A stretch of 64,000 nt of DNA from Pseudaeromonas sp041441555 (lineage in GTDB: Bacteria; Pseudomonadota; Gammaproteobacteria; Enterobacterales; Aeromonadaceae): the NCBI GenBank assembly GCA_041441555.1, contig JASDSW010000021.1, positions 1-64,000 on the forward strand, given 5' to 3'. Below the pieces are notes generated by a model. The model was not told where the DNA came from and searched no databases. It saw only the letters and a list, made by a program, of their open reading frames with translations. Of the stretch, positions 36,399-44,870 are shown piece by piece (within the stretch, counting starts at the first letter, position 1; every line of letters starts with the position of its first letter). The translations under genes and the position numbers were made by a program.

Positions 36399-36734
36399 TT
36401 ACAGAGACTGAAGAGTGCCTTTTGGCAATACAGCAGTGACATAGTCTTTTTTGATGGTGATCTGGGTCTGGTCATTCAGTGCCAGGACCAGGAAGTCATT
36501 CTCATCAGAAACCTTGCTGATCTTGCCAACCAGGCCGCCCGAGGTCAGCACTTCATCCCCCTTGCTCAGGGAGGACATCAGGTTCTTGTGTTCCTTGGCG
36601 CGCTTGGATTGCGGACGAAAGATCATGAAATAGAAGATGAAGCCGAATACGGCCAGCATGATGATCATTTCCATGCCACCGCCAGCCGGTGCCGGAGCCG
36701 CGCCCTCGGCATAAGCCTGGGAGATAATATCCAT
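36399..36734 (-). CDS. yajC: Sec translocon accessory protein YajC
   Basis: A 111-residue protein with one membrane helix (about residues 22-40, MIIMLAVFGFIFYFMIF) and a short cytoplasmic beta domain with the GDEVLTSGGLVGKI motif. Part of the SecDF-YajC complex. Same strand and order as in E. coli (tgt-yajC-secD-secF). Confidence 0.95.
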   Translation of the reverse strand: MDIISQAYAEGAAPAPAGGGMEMIIMLAVFGFIFYFMIFRPQSKRAKEHKNLMSSLSKGDEVLTSGGLVGKISKVSDENDFLVLALNDQTQITIKKDYVTAVLPKGTLQSL

Positions 36735-36766
36735 TATGTTTCCTCGTAATAACGTATGAGATGAAA

Positions 36767-37891
36767 TCAGTCCGCCAGCTCGGGCATTGGTTTACCCTGG
36801 CGACGATAGAACTCTTCGACAAAGGCATCTAATGTACCCGCATCGATTGCGTCCCGCAAACCTTGCATCAGGCGCTGGTAGTAGCGCAGGTTATGGATGG
36901 TGTTCAAACGCGCGCCGAGGATTTCATTACAGCGATCCAGGTGGTGCAAGTAGGAGCGCGTATAATTTTGACAGGTGTAGCAATCACAATCGGCATCCAG
37001 ACGGGAGGTGTCGTCTTTGTGTTGCGCATTGCGGATCTTGACCACCCCATCGGTGGTGAAGAGGTGGCCGTTGCGCGCGTTGCGAGTCGGCATCACGCAG
37101 TCGAACATGTCGATGCCGCGGCGAACCCCCTCGACCAGATCCTCGGGCTTACCGACTCCCATCAGGTAACGGGGCTTGTCGGCCGGGATCTGTGGGCAGA
37201 CGTGTTCCAAAATCCGATGCATATCCGCCTTGGGCTCCCCCACTGCCAAACCACCGACGGCGTAACCATCGAAGCCGATCTCCAGCAGCCCCTTCAAGGA
37301 GATGTCACGCAGATCCTCGTAGACACTGCCCTGAATGATGCCAAACAGCGCATTCGGATTTTCCAGCTGGTTAAAATGGGCGCGCGAACGGCCAGCCCAG
37401 CGCAGTGACATCTCCATCGACTTCTTGGCCACCTCCCAGGTGGCAGGATAGGGGGTGCACTCATCGAAGATCATGACGATATCGGAGCCTAGGTCATACT
37501 GGATCTCCATCGACTTTTCCGGAGAGAGGAAGATCTTCTCGCCATTGACCGGATTCCGGAAGTGCACGCCTTCTTCGGTGATCTTGCGAATGTCGCCGAG
37601 GCTGAACACCTGAAAGCCACCAGAGTCGGTGAGGATCGGGCCATGCCAGTTCATGAAGTCGTGGAGATCGCCATGCTTCTTCATGACCTCCTGCCCCGGA
37701 CGGATCCATAGATGGAAGGTATTGCCCAGCAGGATTTGCGCCCCGGTCGCCTTGACCTCTTCCGGCGTCATCCCCTTGACCGTGCCATAGGTTCCCACCG
37801 GCATGAACGCCGGGGTTTGCACCGTGCCACGCTCGAAAACCAACTGACCTCGCCGCGCACGACCCACTACTTTTTTCAATTCAAACTTCAT
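36767..37891 (-). CDS. tgt: Queuine tRNA-ribosyltransferase
   Basis: A 374-residue TIM-barrel enzyme that swaps guanine 34 of tRNA for the queuosine precursor preQ1. The substrate loop ILTDSGGFQVFSLG, the nucleophile region GGLAVGEPK...DCVMPTRNARNG and the zinc site CDCYTCQNYTRSYLHH are all present. The start was placed at the conserved MKFELKKVVG. It follows queA by 48 bases. Confidence 0.97.
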   Translation of the reverse strand: MKFELKKVVGRARRGQLVFERGTVQTPAFMPVGTYGTVKGMTPEEVKATGAQILLGNTFHLWIRPGQEVMKKHGDLHDFMNWHGPILTDSGGFQVFSLGDIRKITEEGVHFRNPVNGEKIFLSPEKSMEIQYDLGSDIVMIFDECTPYPATWEVAKKSMEMSLRWAGRSRAHFNQLENPNALFGIIQGSVYEDLRDISLKGLLEIGFDGYAVGGLAVGEPKADMHRILEHVCPQIPADKPRYLMGVGKPEDLVEGVRRGIDMFDCVMPTRNARNGHLFTTDGVVKIRNAQHKDDTSRLDADCDCYTCQNYTRSYLHHLDRCNEILGARLNTIHNLRYYQRLMQGLRDAIDAGTLDAFVEEFYRRQGKPMPELAD

Positions 37892-37939
37892 GATGACCTC
37901 AATGTCAGAGAAACAGTCTGACTTCAATGATGACAACGC

Positions 37940-38986
37940 TTAGGCGCGTTGCCGGGTAACAAACATGGCATCGCCATAACTAAAGAAGCGATAACGCTCG
38001 GCCACCGCCTGACGATAGGCGGCCATGACATGGTCGTAACCGGCAAATGCCGAGACCAGCATGATGAGCGTTGATTCGGGAAGATGAAAATTGGTGATCA
38101 GGGCATCCACCACTGAGAATTGGTAGCCCGGGAAGATGAAGATATCCGTATCTCCGGAAAATGCGGCCAGCTCGGTGCCACGCTGCAAGCTGGCGCGCGC
38201 GGCACTCTCGAGCGAGCGCACCGAAGTGGTCCCGACGGCGACAACCCGACCGCCTCGTTGGCGCGTGGCGGCTATCTGGGCAACCACCTCCTCCGGCACC
38301 TCCACATACTCCTTATGCATATGGTGGTCTTCAATCTTGTCGACACGCACCGGCTGGAAGGTGCCAGCCCCGACATGCAGGGTCACGAATGCCAGCTCGA
38401 CCCCCTTGGCCTGCAACTGGGCCAGCAGCGGTTTATCAAAGTGCAACCCCGCCGTCGGTGCCGCAACGGCCCCCGGTTTGGCGTTGTAGACCGTCTGGTA
38501 GCGCTCCTTGTCGGCCTGCTCATCGGGCCTGTCGATATAAGGAGGCAACGGCATGTGACCGATGGCTTCGAGAATGGCAAAGACACTGCGTGAGCCGGCA
38601 AACTTGAGTTCAAACAGCGCATCGTGGCGAGCCACCATGGTCGCCTCAACACCCTCATCAAATTGCAGCAGAACGCCCGGCCTGGGCGCCTTCGAGGCGC
38701 GCACATGCGCCAAGACCGTCTGCGAGTCCAGCACTCGCTCGACCAGCACCTCCAGCTTGCCACCGCTGGCCTTTTGCCCAAACAGGCGCGCCGGGATCAC
38801 CCGGGTATTGTTGAAAACCAGCAGATCGCCCGGGTTGAGCAGTTGCAAGACATCTGTGAAATGACCATGCCGGATCTCCCCGCTGTCGCCCTGCAATTGC
38901 AGCAGACGGCTCGCAGTCCGCTCCGGCATCGGATAACGTGCAATTAACTCATCGGGCAACGCAAAATTGAAATCAGAAACCTGCAT
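37940..38986 (-). CDS. queA: S-adenosylmethionine:tRNA ribosyltransferase-isomerase
   Basis: A 348-residue enzyme that adds the epoxycyclopentanediol part of queuosine. It begins MQVSDFNFALPDELIA and has the conserved PTAGLHF and VGTTSVRSLES motifs. It heads the queA-tgt-yajC-secDF run and has a good promoter upstream. Confidence 0.97.
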   Translation of the reverse strand: MQVSDFNFALPDELIARYPMPERTASRLLQLQGDSGEIRHGHFTDVLQLLNPGDLLVFNNTRVIPARLFGQKASGGKLEVLVERVLDSQTVLAHVRASKAPRPGVLLQFDEGVEATMVARHDALFELKFAGSRSVFAILEAIGHMPLPPYIDRPDEQADKERYQTVYNAKPGAVAAPTAGLHFDKPLLAQLQAKGVELAFVTLHVGAGTFQPVRVDKIEDHHMHKEYVEVPEEVVAQIAATRQRGGRVVAVGTTSVRSLESAARASLQRGTELAAFSGDTDIFIFPGYQFSVVDALITNFHLPESTLIMLVSAFAGYDHVMAAYRQAVAERYRFFSYGDAMFVTRQRA

Positions 38987-39015
38987 GACGACCTCAGCTC
39001 TAACAGAAGCTGCAC

Positions 39016-39044
39016 AGTCTAGTGACGGGTGGAATCAGGATCAA
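39016..39044 (-). promoter_or_regulatory. queA sigma70 promoter
   Basis: Leftward TTGATC (39039-39044) and TAGACT (39016-39021) are spaced by 17 bases, about 30 bases before the queA start. Confidence 0.65.
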
Positions 39045-39176
39045 GTAAGGAACGACCGGCTCAGCGAACCGCGGGAAACGAGATGATGTTTTCATCAATA
39101 AAAGAAAGTAAATTACATCAACACCCGTGAAATCAGTTTCATTGGCGACTCATTGCTGTTATTTAGCGCAAATATA

Positions 39177-39205
39177 TTGAAATAAAATTACAGCTAATCT
39201 ACACT
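39177..39205 (+). promoter_or_regulatory. Promoter of the candidate small RNA
   Basis: TTGAAA (39177-39182) and TACACT (39200-39205) with a 17-base spacer and AT-rich upstream DNA. The predicted start is near 39212. No protein gene follows on this strand before the terminator at 39300. Confidence 0.65.
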
Positions 39206-39211
39206 AGCCTC

Positions 39212-39326
39212 ATTCGTCGTGGCGCCCGCTCAAACGGGAACCATGAGTGAGTTTGCAGCCCCTTTGTTAGTCTTTCTTTGAATTATTAGCCCCTTATAAC
39301 CCGGCTCATCAGCCGGGATTTTTTTA
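39212..39326 (+). ncRNA. Candidate small RNA between queA and oxyR
   Basis: A predicted transcript of about 115 bases bounded by a sigma70 promoter and a strong intrinsic terminator, in a 337-base gap between two genes of the opposite strand. It has a small hairpin (CCCG-CTCAAA-CGGG, 39225-39238), then a mostly unpaired pyrimidine-rich stretch with TTTGTTAGTCTTTCTTTG, then the terminator with a seven-base U-tail, a layout common in Hfq-binding RNAs. It also holds a 12-codon reading frame (39243-39281, MSEFAAPLLVFL) with only a weak ribosome site, so a tiny peptide or dual-function RNA cannot be excluded. It did not match Spot 42, RyhB, CyaR or another RNA I know; OxyS is normally on the other side of oxyR. 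Confidence 0.55.
39300..39325 (+). terminator. Terminator of the candidate small RNA
   Basis: CCCGGCT-CATC-AGCCGGG followed by ATTTTTTT. The T-tract is on the plus strand only, so it serves a rightward transcript and not oxyR, whose stop codon overlaps it. Confidence 0.85.
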
Positions 39327-40241
39327 TCCGCTGCGGCTGCAGACGGTCACACACTCGCCGATCAAATCCCCTAGCGGCCCAAACGTTTCGAGCCGGGTCG
39401 AGCTCGGACGCCAAACCACGCCGATTTCCCGAGAAGCCTGCTCGACCACCGGAGGCATGACGAGCAGCTCAGTCTGCTGCAGCAAGCCGCTATTGATCGC
39501 CATCTGGGGTAAGAAGGTCGCGCCACGTTGAGCAGAAACCATCTGAATCAAGGTATATAGACTCGTCGCCGCAAACGGATTGATCGCCCGTTTATCCGAC
39601 AACTGGCATGCGGCCACGGCATGTCCCGTCAAGCAATGTTCCTGCTCCAATAAAAAGATGGAGTGGTCCGGCAATTGGGAATAGTCGACGGGTTCGGTCA
39701 GCTTGGCGGCCAGTTGTCGATGAACCACCAGTTTAAAAGGATCCTGGCCCACCCTACGGCTCTGCAGTCCATGCAATTCGTAGGGCAAGGCCAGGATCAA
39801 GATATCCAACTCCCCCGCCTCAAGCCGAGTCAGCAGATTTGCGGAAGTATCCTCGCGCAATAACAGCTCCAGCTCAGGATAACGCACCGCGCTTTGCTGG
39901 AGCAGTCGCGACAAAAGAAAGGGGGCTATGGTCGGGATACAACCCAGACGAAGGGTGCCCTGCATACCTCGCCCCTGCGCTTGCGTCAACTCCATCAGAT
40001 CTTTGGCCTGCGACAGCAGGCGACGAGCCCGCTCCACCACCTCCTGACCGGTTGGCGTGATAATGAACGACTTGCGATCACGCTCGATCAACTGAACCCC
40101 AAGGGACTCTTCCAGCGTCTGGATGCCGGCACTCAAGGTGGACTGGCTGACGAAACAGGCCTTGGCGGCCCGGTTAAAATTCTGATATTCGGCAAGCAAA
40201 ATCAGATAGTGCAATTGTTTCAAACTTGGCCATCTATTCAT
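39324..40241 (-). CDS. oxyR: LysR-type peroxide regulator OxyR
   Basis: A 305-residue LysR regulator with an N-terminal helix-turn-helix (FNRAAKACFVSQSTLSAGIQ) and a sensing domain with Cys203 and Cys212 (HCLTGHAVAAC). Their nine-residue spacing is that of the redox pair Cys199/Cys208 of E. coli OxyR. It is divergent from a peroxiredoxin gene, a typical OxyR target. Overall likeness and the cysteine pair make the call fairly sure. Confidence 0.88.
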   Translation of the reverse strand: MNRWPSLKQLHYLILLAEYQNFNRAAKACFVSQSTLSAGIQTLEESLGVQLIERDRKSFIITPTGQEVVERARRLLSQAKDLMELTQAQGRGMQGTLRLGCIPTIAPFLLSRLLQQSAVRYPELELLLREDTSANLLTRLEAGELDILILALPYELHGLQSRRVGQDPFKLVVHRQLAAKLTEPVDYSQLPDHSIFLLEQEHCLTGHAVAACQLSDKRAINPFAATSLYTLIQMVSAQRGATFLPQMAINSGLLQQTELLVMPPVVEQASREIGVVWRPSSTRLETFGPLGDLIGECVTVCSRSG

Positions 40242-40267
40242 CGATAAATGCGATTGTAGTCATCTAA
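40242..40267. promoter_or_regulatory. Possible OxyR contact elements in the oxyR/peroxiredoxin gap
   Basis: CGAT (40242), ATTG (40253) and CTAA (40264) are spaced seven bases apart like the ATAG/CTAT quarter-sites of OxyR, each matching three of four bases. The match is weak and rests mainly on spacing and position. Confidence 0.3.
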
Positions 40268-40358
40268 TTAATTCAATTTAACACAGATTATTCACGGACT
40301 AGACTCAATAGGTCTAAATAATAAGCGTGCCGTACTGGCATGCGTAGAGGAGAACTAT

Positions 40359-40961
40359 ATGGTACTGGTAGGACGTTCAGCCCCCGACTTCACCGCCGCC
40401 GCCGTGCTGGGCAATGGTGAGATCGTCGATAACTTCAACCTGAGCAGCTTTATCAAGGGGAAATCCGCGGTTGTATTTTTCTATCCGCTCGATTTTACCT
40501 TTGTTTGTCCATCCGAACTGATCGCCTTTGATCACCGCTTTGAAGAGTTCCAAAAGCGCGGTGTCGAAGTAATTGGCGTCTCCATCGATTCCCAATTTAC
40601 CCACAACGCATGGCGAAATACCAAGATCGCCGATGGCGGCATTGGTCCGGTGAAGTACCCGCTGATCGCCGACGTCAAGCATGAGATCTGCAAGGCTTAT
40701 GATGTGGAACACCCGGAAGCCGGTGTGGCATTCCGCGGCTCCTTCCTGATCGATAAGGCGGGTGTGGTTCGTCACCAAGTGGTCAACGATCTGCCACTGG
40801 GGCGCAACATCGACGAGATGCTGCGCATGGTCGATGCTCTGCAATTCCACGAAGAGCATGGGGAAGTCTGCCCAGCCCAATGGCAAAAAGGCCAAGTCGG
40901 TATGCAGGCCTCTCCCGAAGGCGTGGCCAAGTATCTGGCAGGCAACGCCGACAAGCTATGA
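40359..40961 (+). CDS. Typical 2-Cys peroxiredoxin (AhpC/TSA family)
   Basis: A 200-residue thiol peroxidase that reduces hydrogen peroxide and organic peroxides. The peroxidatic Cys50 is in DFTFVCPSE and the resolving Cys171 in GEVCPAQW. The GGIG motif (residues 93-96) and the C-terminal YL motif mark the Prx1 class prone to over-oxidation, which usually takes electrons from thioredoxin. No ahpF is nearby, in line with that. It is divergent from oxyR, has AGAGGAGA as ribosome site and is followed by its own terminator. Confidence 0.93.
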   Translation: MVLVGRSAPDFTAAAVLGNGEIVDNFNLSSFIKGKSAVVFFYPLDFTFVCPSELIAFDHRFEEFQKRGVEVIGVSIDSQFTHNAWRNTKIADGGIGPVKYPLIADVKHEICKAYDVEHPEAGVAFRGSFLIDKAGVVRHQVVNDLPLGRNIDEMLRMVDALQFHEEHGEVCPAQWQKGQVGMQASPEGVAKYLAGNADKL

Positions 40962-40972
40962 TTTGCTTAAAC

Positions 40973-40998
40973 AAAACGCCGCGATCGCGGCGTTTTTT
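40973..40998 (+). terminator. Peroxiredoxin gene terminator
   Basis: AAAACGCCGC-GATC-GCGGCGTTTT followed by more Ts, directly after the gene. Confidence 0.85.
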
Positions 40999-41002
40999 AT
41001 AG

Positions 41003-41034
41003 CAAAAAATAAAGCGGGGCCGATGCCCCGCTTT
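41003..41034 (-). terminator. malK terminator
   Basis: Leftward, AAAGCGGGGC-ATCG-GCCCCGCTTT is followed by ATTTTTTGC, 20 bases after the malK stop. Confidence 0.85.
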
Positions 41035-41054
41035 TGCATGAAAACAACTGTCGA

Positions 41055-42191
41055 TTAAGAGCGGTTGTACTTGGTGGTGCGGGGGAATGCCTGTTCTTTG
41101 CTGTCGAACAGATAGCAAGCCTGAGCAGGAACACCAACTTCCAGAGTATCACCGGTGTCAACCGGGATCTCACTGGCGGCCTTGACGGTGAAGTCCTTGC
41201 CGTCCACTTCCATATAGACGAAAGATTCGGCACCCAGGTGTTCAGCAACCTGAACCAGACCAGACAGACGACCAGCAGCATCCGGGTGATCGACAGGTAC
41301 CAAGTGCTCAGGGCGGATACCCAGCTCAACCTTGTCACCCACTTCGGCACGACGCGCATCAACACAAGCGATAACGATATCGCCAGTGGTCAGCTTGACC
41401 TTACACTTGTCTTCGCCGATCTCGATGAGTTCACCTTCCAGGAAGTTCATCTTCGGCGAACCGATGAAACCAGCCACAAACTTGTTGGACGGGTTGTGGT
41501 ACAGATCCAGCGGTGAGCCGTACTGCTCCAGATTGCTCTCAGCAGAATCCTTCAACGGGCTCAGAACCACGATCTTGTCCGCCAGGGTCATCGCCTCAAC
41601 CTGGTCGTGAGTCACGTAGATGATGGTGGAGTTCAGTTCCTTGTGCAGCTTGGCGATTTCGATACGCATCTTGACGCGCAGAGCAGCATCCAGGTTGGAC
41701 AGAGGTTCGTCGAACAGGAACACAGAGGGTTGCTGAACGATAGAACGACCAATCGCCACCCGCTGACGTTGACCACCAGACAGCGCCTTCGGCTTACGCT
41801 CCAGCAAAGGAACCAGGCCCAGAATATCCGCAGCACGAGAAACGCGCTTGTGGATGGTGTCCTTGTCCATCTTCTTCAGCTTCAAACCGAAGGCCATGTT
41901 TTCGTACACGTCCATATGCGGATAGAGCGCATAGGATTGGAACACCATACCGACATTACGCTCTACCGGCGGAACATCGTTCATGTACTTGCCACCGATG
42001 GTGAGCTCACCATTGGTAATATCTTCCAGGCCGGCAATCATACGCAGCAGCGTAGATTTGCCACAACCGGACGGACCTACGAAGACGACGAACTCGCCTT
42101 CTTTGATATTGAGATTGATGTTACGCAGTGTGTCTTTCAGTGAAGAAGTATCATAATTCTTGCGAACATTATTCAGAACTACGTCAGCCAT
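41055..42191 (-). CDS. malK: Maltose/maltodextrin ABC transporter ATP-binding protein MalK
   Basis: A 378-residue ABC ATPase that powers maltose import. Walker A is GPSGCGKST, the signature ALSGGQRQRVAIGR, Walker B VFLFDEPLSNLDA, and the H-loop is THDQVEAM; a regulatory OB-type domain follows from about residue 240. In E. coli this domain also binds the activator MalT and the glucose-system protein EIIA. The start was set at MADVVLNNV. Unlike in E. coli, where it is divergent from malEFG, malK here is the last gene of the same leftward run (malE-malF-malG-malK). Confidence 0.96.
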   Translation of the reverse strand: MADVVLNNVRKNYDTSSLKDTLRNINLNIKEGEFVVFVGPSGCGKSTLLRMIAGLEDITNGELTIGGKYMNDVPPVERNVGMVFQSYALYPHMDVYENMAFGLKLKKMDKDTIHKRVSRAADILGLVPLLERKPKALSGGQRQRVAIGRSIVQQPSVFLFDEPLSNLDAALRVKMRIEIAKLHKELNSTIIYVTHDQVEAMTLADKIVVLSPLKDSAESNLEQYGSPLDLYHNPSNKFVAGFIGSPKMNFLEGELIEIGEDKCKVKLTTGDIVIACVDARRAEVGDKVELGIRPEHLVPVDHPDAAGRLSGLVQVAEHLGAESFVYMEVDGKDFTVKAASEIPVDTGDTLEVGVPAQACYLFDSKEQAFPRTTKYNRS

Positions 42192-42266
42192 GAGTCGCTC
42201 CGCTGTATAAATCGATAATTTTATGGAAACCAATTCAGGGGAGAGACTCCTCTCCCCCTAACATTA

Positions 42267-43157
42267 TTAACCTTTCACACCACCAGCGGTCAGGCCGCCG
42301 ACCAGCCAGCGTTGAGCCAGCAGGAATACGATAGTGATAGGCAAACCGGACATTACAGCCGCAGCGGCAAAGTCACCCCACAGATAGTTCTGCGGATAGA
42401 GGTACTGTTGGGCACCAACTGCCAGCGTCAGATTGTTCACATCTGACAGCAGAATGGACGCCATCGGAACCTCAGTGATAGAACTGATAAAGGAGAGGAT
42501 AAACACCACTGCCAGAATCGGTACAGAGAGCGGCAACAGGATCAGACGGAAAGCCTGCCAAGGCGTAGCACCGTCAATCGCAGCTGCTTCCTCAAGAGAT
42601 GGATCGATTGTCTCGAAGTATCCCTTGATGGTCCAGACGTGCAGCGCAATCCCGCCCATATAGGCCAGGATCAAACCACCGTGAGTATTCAGCCCCAACC
42701 ATGGTACATAGTCGCCAATCTTGTCGAACAAGGCGTAAATGGCGACCAGAGCCAGCACGGCCGGGAACATCTGGAATATCAGCATCCCTTTGAGGATCGT
42801 ATCCTTGCCCCGGAAGCGCAGACGCGCAAAGGCATAGGCTGATGTGGTAGACAACACCACGATAAACAGCGAGGTGACACCTGCAACCTTGATGGAGTTC
42901 CACAGCCACAGCAGCACAGGGAACGGCGGCGGAGTCACGTTGCCATCAGGTCCAGTGATCGTCATGCCCAACGCCAGACGCCAGTGATCCAGCGTCGGGT
43001 TGCTTGGGATAATCTCACCGACCGAGAAGTTACCCGTCCGGAAAGAGATGGCAATGACCATGATGAGTGGGAACACAATCAGAGCCAGGAAACCCAACAT
43101 CACCAGGTGGGTAGCCCAGAGCCGATATTTGATTGACTTAGGTTGAACGATAGCCAT
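42267..43157 (-). CDS. malG: Maltose ABC transporter permease MalG
   Basis: A 296-residue inner-membrane permease with six membrane helices and the MalK-docking EAA loop (EEAAAIDGATPWQAFRLILLP). The C-terminal QRWLVGGLTAGGVKG is as in E. coli MalG (296 residues). Twelve bases separate it from malF. Confidence 0.97.
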   Translation of the reverse strand: MAIVQPKSIKYRLWATHLVMLGFLALIVFPLIMVIAISFRTGNFSVGEIIPSNPTLDHWRLALGMTITGPDGNVTPPPFPVLLWLWNSIKVAGVTSLFIVVLSTTSAYAFARLRFRGKDTILKGMLIFQMFPAVLALVAIYALFDKIGDYVPWLGLNTHGGLILAYMGGIALHVWTIKGYFETIDPSLEEAAAIDGATPWQAFRLILLPLSVPILAVVFILSFISSITEVPMASILLSDVNNLTLAVGAQQYLYPQNYLWGDFAAAAVMSGLPITIVFLLAQRWLVGGLTAGGVKG

Positions 43158-43169
43158 GGTCTAGATTCC

Positions 43170-44807
43170 TCAGATCTTGTCAACTTTGGACAGCTTCAGG
43201 TTGAGCAAAGCCAACGCACCAACAATCAGGAAGATAGCGGTAGCAATCGCACCTGCCAGACCATAATCCTGGCCACCTGCACCTTGGAAAGCGATACGGT
43301 AGGTATAGCTAACCAGCAAGTCAGTGGTACCGGCCGGAGTGGTTGCACCGATGATATCCGGAGCACCGTTAGTCAACAGTTGAATCAACACGAAGTTGTT
43401 GAAGTTAAAAGCGAATGAAGCGATCAGCAGCGGAGTCAGCGGCTTCATCAGCAATGGAACCGTAATCTTGAAGAAGTTCTGGATCGGACCTGCACCATCC
43501 ATCGCCGAGGCTTCATACAGATCTTCTGGGATCGACTTGAGCAAGCCCATGCAAAGAATGATCATGTACGGGTAACCCAGCCAGGTGTTGACGATCAGGA
43601 TCATGGTCTTCGCCAACATCGGACTGGTGTACCACTCCGGCTTTTCAAAACCGAACATGTCAAAGAGCATGTTGATTTCACCGAAGTTCTGGTTGAACAA
43701 GCCCTTAAACACCAAGATCGAGATAAACGCAGGAACCGCATAAGGCAGGATCAGCATGACGCGATAGAAACCACGACCACGCAACTCTTCCCACTGCACC
43801 AAGCACGCCAGAACCATACCGATGGCCAGCGTGAAGCCCACCGAGCAGGCGGCAAAAATCACGGTCCAGACAAAGATTTGCAGGAAAGGCCCTTGGATAC
43901 CCGGATCGGTCAACACCCGCAGGAAGTTCTTCCAACCGACGTTCACCACGAAACCAGGTGCGAACCCTTCACCGACGAAGACACCCTCATCGTTAACGTA
44001 CTGGAAGTAGCCGGTTTCCATGTTCGGAAGCATGACCTGACCAGTTTCGTTATTACGCAGGATGTGCGGGTTGTTTAAGTGGATACCTGACTTCAAGTTG
44101 AAGCCATCTTGCAAATGGGTAAACAGCGGTTTCTGCGCTGCAAACTTCCTCATCCCGGTCATGCTGAGCTGAGTGCCATCCGGCAACAGTAAAGTCATAG
44201 CCGACAGGTGGCTCTTATGGCCGACGATCTCGCGGATCGGTGCTTCTGGCGCCGGAGCATCCCCTTCAAACGGAACCAGCTTGATCTGAGCCTTGGCTGC
44301 CAGAGTGTTGGCAGATTTTTTCAGATCGGCATTGGTCCACAGTTGCATCGGATTGCTGATGTAGGCGACACCATCTTGGCGCAGCAACAGTTGGTAGCGC
44401 TGTTCGCCACGATCCAACAAGGAGAAGTCATACTCACCACCCTTGACCTTGTAAGTCTTCTTCAGGTGATAAGCCGAAGCGTGCTCCAACGACAACAGGT
44501 TAGCACCGGAGTAGTTGGTGAAGGCAATACTGATGGTATATGCCAACGGGAAAATGATGAACGCGACCATGCCCGCCACACCCGGGAAGATGTAACGATG
44601 CGCATAGGTCTTCTTGTTGAGGAATACATAAACACCGGTCGCAACCAGCACCAGATCCAACAACGCAAAAGCTATTTCGCCGCCAGCATACATCATGACG
44701 ACGGCGTAGCCGATTAAGATCACAACCAGAGTAGCAATTACCCATTTAATCCAGGCGGTCCTGGAGGCAGAAGCCACTTTGGTATCAACAGACTGGATTT
44801 CTTCCAT
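43170..44807 (-). CDS. malF: Maltose ABC transporter permease MalF
   Basis: A 545-residue permease, somewhat longer than E. coli MalF (514). It has three N-terminal helices, a large periplasmic P2 loop (about residues 95-300) that contacts MalE, and five C-terminal helices with an EAA loop (LYEASAMDGAGPIQNFFKIT). The ATG at 44807 was preferred to a TTG two codons upstream. A hairpin lies between malE and this gene. Confidence 0.96.
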   Translation of the reverse strand: MEEIQSVDTKVASASRTAWIKWVIATLVVILIGYAVVMMYAGGEIAFALLDLVLVATGVYVFLNKKTYAHRYIFPGVAGMVAFIIFPLAYTISIAFTNYSGANLLSLEHASAYHLKKTYKVKGGEYDFSLLDRGEQRYQLLLRQDGVAYISNPMQLWTNADLKKSANTLAAKAQIKLVPFEGDAPAPEAPIREIVGHKSHLSAMTLLLPDGTQLSMTGMRKFAAQKPLFTHLQDGFNLKSGIHLNNPHILRNNETGQVMLPNMETGYFQYVNDEGVFVGEGFAPGFVVNVGWKNFLRVLTDPGIQGPFLQIFVWTVIFAACSVGFTLAIGMVLACLVQWEELRGRGFYRVMLILPYAVPAFISILVFKGLFNQNFGEINMLFDMFGFEKPEWYTSPMLAKTMILIVNTWLGYPYMIILCMGLLKSIPEDLYEASAMDGAGPIQNFFKITVPLLMKPLTPLLIASFAFNFNNFVLIQLLTNGAPDIIGATTPAGTTDLLVSYTYRIAFQGAGGQDYGLAGAIATAIFLIVGALALLNLKLSKVDKI

Positions 44808-44829
44808 GCCCAAAAACCTTCATAACGCC

Positions 44830-44861
44830 AAAAAAAAAGTGGAGGCCCCGTAAACAGGGCC
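44830..44861 (-). terminator. Terminator-like hairpin between malE and malF
   Basis: Leftward, GGCCC pairs with GGGCC around TGTTTACG, and nine Ts follow a few bases later. It may end part of the transcripts, giving more MalE than MalF/G/K. Confidence 0.6.
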
Positions 44862-44870
44862 CCCTATCAT

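Noticed and set aside
39100..39326. OxyS homologue next to oxyR
   Set aside because: OxyS is divergent from the oxyR start; this RNA lies at the oxyR 3' end and points toward it, and no sequence likeness was seen.
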